Source of the DNA: Pseudomonas sp. ANT_H4
GTDB taxonomy: Bacteria > Pseudomonadota > Gammaproteobacteria > Pseudomonadales > Pseudomonadaceae
DNA length: 64,000 nucleotides
Reading direction: 5' to 3'
Assembly (NCBI RefSeq): GCF_008369295.1
Contig: NZ_VOBG01000006.1
Span: 62,001 to 126,000 of the forward strand
Shown: in pieces, positions 55,704-64,000 of the stretch
Layout: the number at the start of each line of letters is the position of its first letter
Position numbering within the stretch: the stretch's first letter is position 1
The notes under the pieces: model-generated
The model's input: only the letters and a program-made list of their open reading frames with translations
The model's database searches: none
Told to the model about the DNA's origin: nothing
Made by a program: the position numbers and the translations under genes

Positions 55704-56168
55704 ATGCATTTCACCCGTACAAGCGCCCTGGCGGCGCTGATGATGATCAGCAGCCTGGCCAGTGCCGAAGTCCGTATCGAAGGCCCGGTGGAATACGGCG
55801 TGTTTGACGGCCCAAAAGCCGCGCTGCAATCGGGGGAGCGCGTGTTGCGCCGCAGCAACGAACAGATCCAATCCAGCGAAGTGGTCCCCGCCAAGCTGGG
55901 CACCAAGTTCGGCCTGCGCTATCAGTTGGTCGGCAAAGTGGCTGAAGACACGCCGCTGACCCTGCTCTACTTCACCCCCGGCATCCGTACGCCCGACGGT
56001 GTTCTCCATGACAAGTTTGAAGTCACGCAGAAACTGGTGCCCGGTGCACCTCAGGATGTGATGGCCTACGAGTTCACCGAGAGCCACGAAGTGGTGCCGG
56101 GAGAATGGCGTTTCATGGTGTTCCAGGGTGACCGCCTGCTGACGCAAAAGAGCTTTACCGTCCGCTGA
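55704..56168 (+). CDS. DUF3859 periplasmic protein
   Basis: 154 residues with a signal peptide (cleavage near ASA, about residues 19-21) and a beta-rich mature domain typical of DUF3859: VRIEGPVEYGVF, then KFGLRYQLVGK, then ESHEVVPGEWRFMVFQGDRLL. Similar to an immunoglobulin-like fold. Function not known. AAGGAG lies upstream of the ATG. Confidence 0.8.
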   Translation: MHFTRTSALAALMMISSLASAEVRIEGPVEYGVFDGPKAALQSGERVLRRSNEQIQSSEVVPAKLGTKFGLRYQLVGKVAEDTPLTLLYFTPGIRTPDGVLHDKFEVTQKLVPGAPQDVMAYEFTESHEVVPGEWRFMVFQGDRLLTQKSFTVR

Positions 56169-56305
56169 GTCGCCACAGCATTGGCCGCGAGCGGCTAATG
56201 CGTTTTGATATCGCGTTTTCGTCTTACGCAAAGTTCACAAGGCGCCGATACCTTTCAAGAGCAACCCGCTGCAGGTAGATGCAGCGCTTTTGGAAGGAGC
56301 CAATG

Positions 56306-57931
56306 ATGAGTATCAGAAGTCTGAATATCGCCCCCCGGGCAGGTCTGAGGTTTGGTTTGCTGGCGTTGATGGTGTTTGCCCTGGGCGGACTCGCCTTGCA
56401 GCAGATGGCCAATATGCGTGAACAGTCGAGTCAGGTGGAAACCAACTGGCTGCCCAGTGTGATGGCTGTCGGGGACATGAGTCAGGACCTGCTGCGGGTG
56501 CGGGCCTTGACCTTGCGCTTGCTGATCAATCGCGACCCCCTGGTGCTGGCGCAAAATGAACAGAAAATCATCGACATTAAAAACGGCCTGCACGCCGCTC
56601 AGTCGCTGTATCAAGGGTTGATTGTTCTGCCCGAAGAGACGGTGCTGTTCGACCGCTTTAAAACCGAGCAGCAGCAATACCTGCAACGCCAAGAGCAAGT
56701 CATGGCGTTTTCCCGACAAAACCAGTTGGAAGATGCGATCAAGGTCGCCAATGGTGAGATGAATCACGTGGCCGATGAAATGGCCGGCACCCTGCGCGAA
56801 CTGGTCAATCTCAACAAGGTTAACGCCAATCAGGCGGCGACTTTGGCCCAGCACATGTTCAGCCAATCCTGAGGCTGGGTGATCGGCATGATTGCCGCGA
56901 CGACCCTGATCACGATCGGCCTGGCGTTGTTGTTGACTCGCAGTATTGTGCTGCCACTCTCCCAGTCGTTGAAAGTCGCCCAGGGCGTAGCCAGTGGCGA
57001 TCTCACAGCTGAGATTACCGTCAGCGGCAAGGGCGAGCCGGCGCGCTTGCAACAGGCGCTCAAGAGCATGCAGGAGAACCTGCGGGAAACCATCCGGCGC
57101 ATCTTGGACTCATCCAATCAGTTGGCGTGCGCCTCCGAAGAGCTCAGTTGTGTCCCTGAAGACGCAACCCGTGGCCTGCATCAGCAAAGCCAGGAAATCG
57201 AACAGGCGGCCACTGCGGTCAACCAGATGACGGCGGCGGTGGAGGAGGTGGCGAGCAATGCGGTGGCGACTTCCCAAGCGTCCCGCGAGTCTGATCGCAT
57301 TGCCCAGCAGGGGCGCGAACAGGTGCATCAGACCGTGCTGTCCATTGAGTCCCTGGCTGACGACGTAGCCGCCAACGCCACGCAGGTCGAGGATCTGGCG
57401 CAAAAGGTCTATGGCATCAGCAAGGTGTTGGACGTGATCCGTTCGATTGCCGAACAGACCAACCTGCTGGCGCTCAACGCCGCCATCGAAGCGGCGCGGG
57501 CCGGGGATGCCGGGCGCGGGTTTGCCGTGGTGGCCGATGAAGTGCGGGCGCTGGCCCATCGCACCCAGCAGTCGACCCAGGAAATCGAGCAGATGATCAG
57601 CGGGATTCAACAGGGCACCGATCAGGCCGTCAGCTCCATGCAGCAGAGCAACAGCCGGGCACGTTCAACCCTGGATATTGCCAAGTCGGCGGGCATGGCA
57701 CTGGAGGAGATTGCCTCGGTGTTTACCCTGATCAACGAGCGCAATCTGGTAATCGCCAGTGCCTCGGAGCAGCAGGCGGCGGTGGCGCGGGAGGTGGATC
57801 GCAATTTGATGAACATCCGCGACTTGGCGCAGCAGACGTCGGCGGGGGCCAATCAGACCAGCGAGGCGAGTCAGGAGTTGTCGAGGTTGGCGGTGGATCT
57901 TAATACGATGGTGGCGCGGTTTTCGGTGTGA
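56306..57931 (+). pseudogene. Methyl-accepting chemotaxis protein gene with in-frame TGA
   Basis: Chemoreceptor-like gene in one frame from the ATG at 56306 (MSIRSLNIAPRAG; AAGGAG six bases before) to 57931, interrupted once by TGA at 56870-56872. Before the stop: first membrane span and a four-helix-bundle sensor domain (about 190 residues). After it: [13 protein letters not shown] (second span), HAMP, and the full signalling domain with the conserved hairpin [38 protein letters not shown] single base change (for example from TGG or CGA) would explain it. A similar transducer gene lies next to fabB in P. aeruginosa. Confidence 0.85.
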
Positions 57932-57946
57932 TTCATTTACCACAAT

Positions 57947-57978
57947 AAAAAACGCCCCGAATCAGTCGGGGCGTTTTC
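57947..57978. terminator. Bidirectional terminator between the chemoreceptor gene and fabB
   Basis: AAAACGCCCCGA, loop ATCAG, TCGGGGCGTTTT, flanked by A-run and T-run so that it can act for both converging genes. Confidence 0.92.
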
Positions 57979-57998
57979 ATATGATCAAGCTGCGGGGC

Positions 57999-59219
57999 TT
58001 ACTTGCCCTGCCAGCGTTTCAGCACCAGTGTGGCGTTGGTGCCACCGAAGCCGAAGCTGTTGCTCATCACGGTGTTGATGGTTGCATTTTCACGGGTCTT
58101 GGTCAGGATCGGCATGTCAGCCACTTCCGGGTCCAGTTCCTCGATGTTGGCAGAACCTGCCATGAAGTTGCCTTCCATCATCAGCAGGCAGTAGATCGCT
58201 TCGTGAACGCCGGCGGCGCCCAGGGAGTGACCCGACAAGCTCTTGGTAGAGCTGATGGCGGGAGCCTTGTCGCCGAACACTGCACGTACGCCTTCCATTT
58301 CCTTGGCGTCGCCGACTGGAGTCGAGGTGCCGTGGGTGTTCAGGTAGTCGATCGGGCCGTCAACGGTAGCCATGGCCATCTGCATGCAGCGGATGGCGCC
58401 TTCGCCGCTTGGCGCAACCATGTCGTAGCCATCGGAAGTAGCGCCGTAACCGACGATTTCCGCGTAGATCTTCGCGCCACGGGCCAGAGCGTGTTCCAGC
58501 TCCTCGACCACCACCATGCCGCCGCCGCCGGCGATGACGAAACCGTCACGCTTGGCGTCATAGGCACGGGAGGCCTTTTGCGGGGTATCGTTGTACTGGG
58601 TGGACAGGGCGCCCATGGCGTCGAACAGGAACGACTGGCTCCAATGTTCTTCTTCACCGCCGCCGGCGAACACGATGTCCTGCTTGCCCAACTGGATCTG
58701 CTCGACCGCGTTACCAATGCAGTGAGCACTGGTGGCACAAGCGGAGGAGATCGAGTAGTTCACGCCCTTGATCTTGAACGGCGTGGCCAGACAGGCGGAA
58801 ACGGTGCTGCCCATGGTCCGCGTGACGCGGTACGGGCCAACGCGCTTGACGCCTTTCTCGCGCAGGATGTCCAGCGCTTCCATCTGGTTCAAGGTCGATG
58901 CGCCACCGGAACCTGCGATCAGACCGGTGCGCGGGTTGGAAACCTGCTCGTCGGTCAGACCGGAGTCGGTGATCGCATCCCTCATGGCCAGATAGGCATA
59001 GGCGGCGGCGTGGCCGACGAAGCGATAGATCTTGCGATCGATCAGCTCTTCGAGGGGCAGGTCGATGGAGCCGGAAACCTGGCTACGCAGACCCATTTCG
59101 GCATATTCCGGGTTGAAACGGATGCCAGGGCGACTTGCACGCAGGTTAGCGGAGACGGTCTCTTTGTCATTGCCCAGGCACGAAACGATGCCCAGACCAG
59201 TGATAACGACGCGGCGCAT
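57999..59219 (-). CDS. fabB: 3-oxoacyl-ACP synthase I
   Basis: Elongating ketosynthase required for unsaturated fatty acid synthesis. 406 residues. Active-site Cys161 in [12 protein letters not shown], His in [11 protein letters not shown] (about 296) and His in [13 protein letters not shown] (about 331). Second gene of fabAB, eleven bases after fabA. Confidence 0.96.
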   Translation of the reverse strand: MRRVVITGLGIVSCLGNDKETVSANLRASRPGIRFNPEYAEMGLRSQVSGSIDLPLEELIDRKIYRFVGHAAAYAYLAMRDAITDSGLTDEQVSNPRTGLIAGSGGASTLNQMEALDILREKGVKRVGPYRVTRTMGSTVSACLATPFKIKGVNYSISSACATSAHCIGNAVEQIQLGKQDIVFAGGGEEEHWSQSFLFDAMGALSTQYNDTPQKASRAYDAKRDGFVIAGGGGMVVVEELEHALARGAKIYAEIVGYGATSDGYDMVAPSGEGAIRCMQMAMATVDGPIDYLNTHGTSTPVGDAKEMEGVRAVFGDKAPAISSTKSLSGHSLGAAGVHEAIYCLLMMEGNFMAGSANIEELDPEVADMPILTKTRENATINTVMSNSFGFGGTNATLVLKRWQGK

Positions 59220-59230
59220 GCGGATAACCC

Positions 59231-59746
59231 TTAAAAGTTGTCAGTGGAAGTAAATACGCCGACCCGAAGGCCTTCGGCAGTATAAATCTCGCGACCGTCG
59301 ACAGTCACCGAACCATCGGCAATAGCCAGGTTCAGCTTGCCCTTGAGGACGCGCTTGATGTGAATGTTGTATGTGACCTTCTTGGCGGTCGGCAAGACCT
59401 GACCAAAGAACTTCACTTCGCCCGAACCCAAGGCGCGACCACGGCCCGGCAGACCTTGCCAGCCGAGGTAAAACCCGACCAACTGCCACATGGCGTCGAG
59501 GCCCAGGCAACCTGGCATGACCGGATCGCCTTCGAAATGGCAGGCGAAAAACCACAGGTCAGGGGTGATATCCAGCTCGGCGACCAATTCACCTTTGCCG
59601 TACTTGCCACCTTCTTCGCTGATATGGGTGATGCGATCCACCATCAACATGTTCGGGGCGGGCAGTTGCGCGTTACCTGGGCCGAATAGCTCACCGCGAC
59701 CGCAGCGCAGCAGGTCTTCCCGAGTAAAGGCGTTTTGTTTGGTCAT
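59231..59746 (-). CDS. fabA: 3-hydroxydecanoyl-ACP dehydratase/isomerase
   Basis: Introduces the cis double bond at the ten-carbon stage, starting unsaturated fatty acid synthesis. 171 residues, catalytic H70 in [14 protein letters not shown] and D84 in LGLDAMWQL, exactly the E. coli numbering. Co-transcribed with fabB. A DesT-like palindrome lies 132 bases upstream. Confidence 0.97.
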   Translation of the reverse strand: MTKQNAFTREDLLRCGRGELFGPGNAQLPAPNMLMVDRITHISEEGGKYGKGELVAELDITPDLWFFACHFEGDPVMPGCLGLDAMWQLVGFYLGWQGLPGRGRALGSGEVKFFGQVLPTAKKVTYNIHIKRVLKGKLNLAIADGSVTVDGREIYTAEGLRVGVFTSTDNF

Positions 59747-59878
59747 GCGAGCTCCTCAATAGTCCCATGCGGCAGGGTAGGGCAAATCTTCCCGACCGAC
59801 TGAAGCGTTCATGCCTCACATCGGCAGCCTACACATAGACTATTGCGTTGTAGTGAAAGTCACAGCGTCAAGGTCATG

Positions 59879-59896
59879 AATGTACACTTGTGCACT
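59879..59896. promoter_or_regulatory. DesT-like palindrome upstream of fabAB
   Basis: On the - strand AGTGCACAAGTGTACATT, an inverted repeat of the form AGTGNAC-NNN-TGTNCAYT. This resembles the operator of DesT, the TetR-type regulator that senses acyl-CoA saturation and binds the desCB and fabAB promoters in P. aeruginosa. Motif recalled from memory; position relative to the start site not determined. Confidence 0.5.
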
Positions 59897-59994
59897 GAAA
59901 TTTTAAACCGGGCCGGTTTACGGGCCCGTTCGGGTGCCTAAGACTGCCGCACTTTCGCCTTTCACGCCAGTCGCAGTTGGCTGACGATGCCGAT

Positions 59995-61896
59995 CTAATG
60001 AACCCACCGTTGTAAGATTTGCTGTAAATCCGTGCGTTTGAACGGCTTGGACAGGTAATCGTTCATTCCCGCGGCCAAACAGGCTTCCCGATCACCCTGC
60101 AAGGCGTTGGCGGTCAGGGCGATGATGGGCAGGTCGGCGCATCCGGGCAATTGGCGAATCTGCCGGGTGGCCTCGTAACCGTCGATCACCGGCAGCCGGC
60201 AGTCCATCAGGATCGCAGTAAAAATCAGGCTCTCGGCACTGCGAATCGCCTCGGCGCCATCAGTGGCGATACTGACCTCAAACCCCAGGCTGCGCAGCAT
60301 GGCTTCGACCACCGTGCGGTTGACGGGGTTATCCTCCACCAGCAGGACATTGCGCCCGCCGCCCGCACTGGCTTTGCCTTCGGCATTCGGCGCGATGACC
60401 GGCAGGCTCTGTTGGTAGATCGCCAAGGGGATTTCAAGGGTGAACACCGAACCTTGGCCTTCTTCGCTTTGGGCCCGCAAGGTGCCGCCCATCCGTTCGG
60501 CGAGGGTGCGGGCAATAGGCAGGCCCAGGCCGGTACCGCCGTAACGTCTTGAAATGGAACTGTCCGCTTGCTGAAAGGCGTCGAACATCAGCTCCAGGCG
60601 CTCCGCCGAGATGCCAATCCCGCTGTCGCGCACGGTGCAGGTGAACCACAGCAGTTCATGGTCCAGGTTTTGCCAGTGGGGCTCGACGGTGACGGTGCCG
60701 TGCTCGGTGAACTTCAGCGCATTACCGATCAGGTTTACCAGAATCTGCCGGATGCGCGTCGGGTCGCCCTGCACGCGCAATGCATCCATGCCAGGCGCAA
60801 TTCGTAACTCCAGCAACAGGCCGCGCTGCACGGCGTTGTGCTGGAAGGCCTGGGCGCAGCTGTTGATCAACTCCACCAGATTGAACGGAATGTGCTCCAG
60901 CTCCAGGGCTGCGCGCTCGATGCGCGAGAAGTCGAGGATGTCATTGATGACTTTAAGCAGGTGCTCTGTGGACTCGCAAGCCAGGGCGGCGTACTCGGTC
61001 TGCTCTTCGGTCATGGTGGTGGTTTCGAGCAGTTGCAGCATGCCCAGCACACCGTTCATCGGCGTGCGCAGTTCGTGGCTCATCATTGCCAGGAAATCGG
61101 ATTTGGCATTGTTGGCCCGCTCGGCCTCTTCGCGCGTCTGGATCAACTGGGCCATGGCCTGCTGCTGTTCACGGCTGGCCTGGTGCAGGCCTTCGGCAAG
61201 GTTGTTGATGTGGCGCGACAGGTCGCCCAGCTCGGAGTCATCGACAATGGGCAGCGGGGTTTTGTAGTCCCCTTGCTGGATGGCCTTGACCGCGTTGCCC
61301 ATGGCACTGATCGGTTGCGACAGGCTGGCAGCCAGGCGCCGCGCCAGCAGGAAGGTGAAGAGCAAAGCGAACAACGCGAGAATCCCTGCCTTGAAGAGGA
61401 TTTCCTGTTGACGCTGGCTGAAGGCATCGTTGGACATGCCGACGATCACGCGGCCCAGATAGTCAGCGCGTGGTGCCTTGGGCTGCGCGGTGCTGTCCTG
61501 GAAAAAATCATTGCCCAGTTGGATATGTTGCAGCCGTATTGGCGCCTGGAACACTTTCACCGTCAGCGAACGGTCGTGTTTTTCCGAGGGTTGTTCGACG
61601 TAGATCAGGATGTTTTCTGTGCTGTCCTGGATTTCCAGGAAGCGCACATGAGGTGTGGCCAGGGTCGCCCGCAACAGGCTTTCCAGTACGTCGTTGTTGC
61701 CGGAGATCACCCCGTACTCGGTGGCCGGAGCCAGTTGGTTGGCGATCAGTTGGCCGGTGTGATCCAGTTCCTGGCGCAGGTCCTGAATCCGCACGAAGGT
61801 GAAGAAGCTGATCAACAGCAACGTCAGCAACAGGGCCGGGCCCAGGGTGATGAGCTGGGTGCGGGTGTTGATGTCCCAACGTCGACGCAACGTCAT
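59995..61896 (-). CDS. Hybrid sensor histidine kinase (PA1611-like)
   Basis: 633 residues from the ATG at 61896. Membrane spans at about 17-37 and 168-188 enclose a periplasmic sensor domain of 130 residues; then HAMP (about 189-240), a HisKA domain with H274 in SHELRTPMNG, an ATPase domain (N, G1 and G2 boxes: NLIGNALKFT, DSGIGIS, GTGLGLPI) and a receiver with D565 in LMDCRLP and K617. No phosphotransfer domain. Same place beside fabA as PA1611 of P. aeruginosa, which acts with RetS and the HptB pathway. Overlaps the binding-protein gene by four bases. Confidence 0.9.
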   Translation of the reverse strand: MTLRRRWDINTRTQLITLGPALLLTLLLISFFTFVRIQDLRQELDHTGQLIANQLAPATEYGVISGNNDVLESLLRATLATPHVRFLEIQDSTENILIYVEQPSEKHDRSLTVKVFQAPIRLQHIQLGNDFFQDSTAQPKAPRADYLGRVIVGMSNDAFSQRQQEILFKAGILALFALLFTFLLARRLAASLSQPISAMGNAVKAIQQGDYKTPLPIVDDSELGDLSRHINNLAEGLHQASREQQQAMAQLIQTREEAERANNAKSDFLAMMSHELRTPMNGVLGMLQLLETTTMTEEQTEYAALACESTEHLLKVINDILDFSRIERAALELEHIPFNLVELINSCAQAFQHNAVQRGLLLELRIAPGMDALRVQGDPTRIRQILVNLIGNALKFTEHGTVTVEPHWQNLDHELLWFTCTVRDSGIGISAERLELMFDAFQQADSSISRRYGGTGLGLPIARTLAERMGGTLRAQSEEGQGSVFTLEIPLAIYQQSLPVIAPNAEGKASAGGGRNVLLVEDNPVNRTVVEAMLRSLGFEVSIATDGAEAIRSAESLIFTAILMDCRLPVIDGYEATRQIRQLPGCADLPIIALTANALQGDREACLAAGMNDYLSKPFKRTDLQQILQRWVH

Positions 61897-62825
61897 GGGC
61901 GTTTTTCTCCTTCGGCCAATCGGGTCGCAACGTTGGTTTCGTTCACCTGTTCGATCCCCAGCGAGCGCGCCACCTGCGCGTTGCCCACGACTTTGAAGTG
62001 TTCCGGGTACAGCGATCGCGGCCAACGGGACGGTGCATGGTCCAGCAAGCGGTCGAGGACGTTTAGCCAGTCGTTCTGGTCGCTGTAGGTGCTGGCCAGG
62101 CTGCCGGCCCTAACGAAGCCGGCGTTGGGCCCGATCAGCGGCAACTGCCTGGCGTAGCTGCTCAAGAGCAGGTTTTTCACGGTTTTTGGGTTGTACAGCT
62201 GCGGATCGTCCAGCCCCAGCAACACATCGCTGTTTTTGAACAAGGCTTGCAGCGGCCGGCTGTCGTTAATGTCGTCCCAGTGCTGGGGGACGATTTCCAG
62301 GCCCAGCGGGCTGGCGTACTGGCGCAGTTCACGCAGCAGGAACTCGCTGTCGTTGCCATACAGCACACCAATGCGCCGGGCCTGGGGCAGGATGTTGGCG
62401 ATCAAGTGCAATTGCCGGTCCAGCGGTGGATCGCTCCACAGCAGGCTGATCTTGTTTGGCAGGACATTGCCCAGGCGTTGTCGGGCTTGCAGGCGGCTGA
62501 TGCGCAGCACCAGAGTCGGCGGTCCCTGGGCGTCCTGCAAACGCCAGTCCAGGCTTTGCAAGTCCAGCAGGATAAGGCGGGTGCTGGCGGGCAACTGGCC
62601 GGGAGCTGGCAGGTCTTTCAGTGGCTTGAAGTCGACCTTGTCCTCGGGGCGCTGCTGGCTGAGTGCCTGGGCGAATGCCTGTACGCCGGGCCCATCTTCG
62701 GCGGCGATCAGCAGGATCTCGGCGGTCCAGGCGGGGGCAGCAAACATCAGACTGACAAGCAGCAGGCAACGCCTCCAGAAACTTGAGGAAAAGGGGGCGG
62801 TCATCCGTGACTGAGCATGGTTCAT
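61893..62825 (-). CDS. Periplasmic ABC-type substrate-binding-like protein
   Basis: 310 residues with a signal peptide (cleavage near AWTA, about residue 35). The body resembles the ABC_sub_bind (TrpX-like) family: RIGVLYGNDSEFLLRELRQYASPLGLEI, then FKNSDVLLGLDDPQLYNPKTVKNLLLSSYARQLPLIGPNAGFVRAGSLAS in the family pattern. No permease or ATPase gene is nearby. It sits one base after the receptor and overlaps the kinase gene, so it probably serves as a ligand sensor for that kinase instead of in transport; inferred. Confidence 0.8.
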   Translation of the reverse strand: MNHAQSRMTAPFSSSFWRRCLLLVSLMFAAPAWTAEILLIAAEDGPGVQAFAQALSQQRPEDKVDFKPLKDLPAPGQLPASTRLILLDLQSLDWRLQDAQGPPTLVLRISRLQARQRLGNVLPNKISLLWSDPPLDRQLHLIANILPQARRIGVLYGNDSEFLLRELRQYASPLGLEIVPQHWDDINDSRPLQALFKNSDVLLGLDDPQLYNPKTVKNLLLSSYARQLPLIGPNAGFVRAGSLASTYSDQNDWLNVLDRLLDHAPSRWPRSLYPEHFKVVGNAQVARSLGIEQVNETNVATRLAEGEKRP

Positions 62826-62826
62826 G

Positions 62827-63999
62827 CTACAACTCTAACTCCGCACTGAAGTAGAGCACGTGGCGCTGGTCGTAGTTATTGTTGGGCCAGGTGGTGGGCT
62901 GGTTATCGAGCCGTTGTTGCAACATGCCGGCCAGCTCCAGGTTGGCTTTGCCCAGGGCAATGCGTTTGGCCACCCGCATGTCGACCCGTTGGAAGCGATA
63001 TTGGTTGAGTGCATCGTCGCCATAATAGAACAACGCACTGGACCAGCCGGCGCCCCACTCACGCATCCAGCCGGCCGAGCCGCTGTTGCGGGCTGTTTGT
63101 TGCTGGTCGAGCGGGTTGCTGGCGCTGGCGTCGACGTAAGCATAGGTCAGCCGTAGGCGGTCGGCAGTGCTTACGTGCCAGTCGAGCTGAGTTTCAGTAC
63201 CGATAAAACGCGAGCTGTTGGTGTTGCTGGCAATGTACTGATTGTTGCGCAACGGTTCGCTGATCATGCCGGTGATTTCGTCATAGAACAGCTTCACATC
63301 GAGGTTTAGCCCGATGTCGGCGAAAAAGCCGTTGTAGCCCAGCTCACGGGAGCGCATCAACTCCTTGTCGAGATTACCCGGGCCGCGTGTCTTGACGAAG
63401 TACTGGCCTGAGGTCTGCCCATAGGCAGGGGAACTGAGGTTGGTGACTCGGTAGCTCCAGTTGACGTTGTTCTCGAACATGTCCGGCGAGCGGATGGCTT
63501 CGGAGTACACGGCGCGCAAGCCGTGGCGCGGGTTGATCAGGTAGTTGACCGCGACCCTTGGCGTCAGTGAGTTGCCGCTCAGGTGGGTGTTTTCGTACAT
63601 CGCGCCGCCCTGCAGCAACCAGTGCTCGCTGGCGCGCCACTCCAGGTGGCCGAACAGGCGCCAGGTGGTGTCGTCGAGGGTGCCGTTAAAGTAGGTGTCG
63701 GAGTCGGCGCGGTCATAGCGGTAATTCAGGCCACTGACCAGGCGCAGGCTGTCGGACAGGCTCAGGGTGTCTTGCAGCTCCAGGTCGTAGCGGCTTTCCT
63801 TGGTGCTTTGGTCGATGTTGCCGCAGACGCTGTCTTTGCCGCCGTTTTCCCATTGACCCAGGACTTGGTTGCCCAGGGCCTGTTCGGCCGCACTGCCCGG
63901 TGGCGCGCCATTCTGGCTGAATGCGTCCATATGCCGCGCCAACTTCTCGGCATAGTTGGGATTGAGCTGCCACAGTTGCGTCAGTTCGGGGCTGAACGA
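62827..63999 (-). CDS. TonB-dependent outer-membrane receptor, C-terminal part
   Basis: The last 390 residues of a 22-strand TonB-dependent receptor; the frame is open to the right edge so the plug and N-terminus are outside. Alternating beta-strand patterns run throughout (LRLVSGLNYRYDRAD, HLEWRASEHWLLQGGAMYENT, LRAVYSEAIRSPDMFENNVNW, LRLTYAYVDASASNPLDQQ), ending in YFSAELEL. A Cys-containing loop is near the visible start. First gene of the three-gene operon with the binding protein and the hybrid kinase. Substrate not predictable; not obviously a siderophore receptor. Confidence 0.85.
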   Translation of the reverse strand, partial: SFSPELTQLWQLNPNYAEKLARHMDAFSQNGAPPGSAAEQALGNQVLGQWENGGKDSVCGNIDQSTKESRYDLELQDTLSLSDSLRLVSGLNYRYDRADSDTYFNGTLDDTTWRLFGHLEWRASEHWLLQGGAMYENTHLSGNSLTPRVAVNYLINPRHGLRAVYSEAIRSPDMFENNVNWSYRVTNLSSPAYGQTSGQYFVKTRGPGNLDKELMRSRELGYNGFFADIGLNLDVKLFYDEITGMISEPLRNNQYIASNTNSSRFIGTETQLDWHVSTADRLRLTYAYVDASASNPLDQQQTARNSGSAGWMREWGAGWSSALFYYGDDALNQYRFQRVDMRVAKRIALGKANLELAGMLQQRLDNQPTTWPNNNYDQRHVLYFSAELEL

Positions 64000-64000
64000 G

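Noticed and set aside
61896-62025. Longer N-terminus of the hybrid kinase (from 62025)
   Set aside because: The added 43 residues are Gly/Arg-rich, overlap the binding-protein coding end and lack a membrane or signal pattern.

Overview
The window is chromosomal DNA of a fluorescent pseudomonad, most likely the Pseudomonas fluorescens group. The evidence is high G+C codon use, the gene order gltA-sdhCDAB-sucAB-lpdG-sucCD-brnQ-htpG and fabAB (the order known in P. aeruginosa and P. putida), and many REP/REPIN repeats of the kind found in P. fluorescens between genes. I saw no rRNA, tRNA, CRISPR array, integrase, transposase or prophage. It reads as core chromosome with a few accessory genes.

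Region by region. 1-10331 is a phosphonate uptake and carbon-phosphorus lyase operon, phnCDEFGHIJKLMNP on the + strand, with overlapping genes, no phnO, and the regulator phnF in the middle. 10509-11125 is a HicAB-type toxin-antitoxin pair. 11130-15638 holds an MFS exporter, a decayed gene fragment, an orphan sulfate-binding protein, a voltage-gated-type K+ channel with a zinc-ribbon tail and a urea transporter. 15842-22278 is the glyoxylate/glycerate operon gcl-hyi-glxR-ttuD-pykF on the - strand, which turns two glyoxylate into glycerate, then a phosphoglycerate, and ends with pyruvate kinase. Divergent from it is a DUF336 gene, with two identical palindromes between them. 23128-29118 holds a TetR regulator, a DUF808 membrane protein, an MlaA-family gene overlapping a secreted alpha/beta hydrolase, a small membrane protein and a membrane-anchored GH17 enzyme. 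29450-32482 is a glycine-betaine-type binding protein followed by the acetate permease pair yjcH-actP.

32807-45839 is the TCA block. Citrate synthase is divergent from sdhCDAB, followed by 2-oxoglutarate dehydrogenase (sucAB-lpdG) and succinyl-CoA synthetase (sucCD). Near-consensus sigma70 promoters lie between gltA and sdhC, and strong stem-loops lie in the sdhB-sucA and lpdG-sucC gaps. 46134-52959 holds brnQ, DUF599 and MAPEG membrane proteins, a small lipoprotein, two thioesterases, htpG with a sigma32-like promoter, and a dienelactone hydrolase. 53103-56168 holds pirin, an OsmC protein, a secreted amidohydrolase and a DUF3859 protein.

56306-64000 holds a chemoreceptor gene broken by an in-frame TGA, fabB and fabA with a DesT-like palindrome upstream, and a - strand operon of a TonB-dependent receptor (running off the window), a periplasmic binding protein and a hybrid sensor kinase. 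That last trio looks like a three-compartment sensing system and is the best candidate for an under-described system here. All functional calls are from sequence reading and memory of families; no search was run.
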